From NCBI RefSeq assembly GCF_001699815.1, contig NZ_MCGB01000057.1:62001-126000 (forward strand): a DNA stretch of 64,000 nt, written 5' to 3'. Made by a program: the position numbers and the translations under genes. The DNA is from Ralstonia pickettii. Lineage in GTDB: Bacteria; Pseudomonadota; Gammaproteobacteria; Burkholderiales; Burkholderiaceae. The notes under the pieces were generated by a model that saw only the letters and a list, made by a program, of their open reading frames with translations, was not told the DNA's origin and did no database searches. Below, one piece after another: positions 63,883 to 64,000 of this stretch; positions within the stretch are counted from its first letter, which is position 1; each line of letters begins with the position of its first letter.

Positions 63883-64000
63883 TTGGCACCCCCTCCGCTC
63901 ACGTTTCGCAACGGCAAGAGGACCTCCATCACCTTCTCGACGGAAGGCAGTGTTTTGCCTCGCTTTGCGCGATCGCACAAGAGCGCAAAGTACACCCCTT

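Overview
The window reads as chromosome of a betaproteobacterium of the Burkholderiaceae, most likely Ralstonia. The reasons are high GC with strong GC3, a Burkholderia/Ralstonia-type trimeric porin, an argO/argP pair, the glmM-folP-ftsH-rlmE-yhbY and carA-leuE-carB orders, and PstSCAB-PhoUBR next to Ppk/Ppx. This assignment is inference from gene content; no search was run.

Layout. 1-5.0 kb holds small regulatory pairs: an OYE-family oxidoreductase with a divergent MerR regulator, the ArgO arginine exporter with ArgP, and a sulfide-detoxification set (ETHE1-like persulfide dioxygenase, BigR/SqrR-type ArsR sensor, TauE-like exporter). tRNA-Pro(TGG) follows at 5.03 kb. 5.2-17.6 kb is a phosphate cluster: sixA, ornithine-lipid acyltransferase olsB, ppx and ppk, then pstS-pstC-pstA-pstB-phoU-phoB-phoR on the minus strand. 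Matching PhoB-box-like 11-bp direct repeats lie before pstS, olsB and ppk/ppx, so uptake, signalling, polyphosphate and phosphorus-free lipid synthesis probably form one local regulon. 17.6-36.1 kb is housekeeping: glmM, folP, ftsH, rlmE, yhbY, greA, carB-leuE-carA, prpE, mltD, gloB, a methyltransferase and rnhA.

36.1-39.5 kb is an unusual cassette: two DUF2589-type proteins, a GH24 lysozyme translationally coupled to one of them, a frameshifted exported protein, and a divergent NarL-type regulator whose phospho-acceptor Asp is Glu. This is the best candidate for an undescribed system. A DUF1488 gene and the spoVR-yeaH-prkA stress operon follow (39.7-44.9 kb).

From about 45 kb the window becomes accessory. 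After 870 bp without a gene, which includes a tRNA 3'-end-like fragment, comes a LysR gene with a divergent operon resembling hmfABCD of furoate catabolism. Its large subunit carries a fused CoxG-like domain and its synthetase gene is cut off at 3' by foreign sequence with two small coupled ORFs. A gamma-carbonic anhydrase, a porin and a LysR/CoA-transferase/HMG-CoA-lyase/MFS module come next, the latter with shared candidate operators. The right end (60.5-64 kb) is a patchwork of mobile-element remnants: a 5'-truncated DotA/TraY conjugation gene, small unknown ORFs cut at both ends, and an IS3-family fragment with orfA and only the first codons of orfB.
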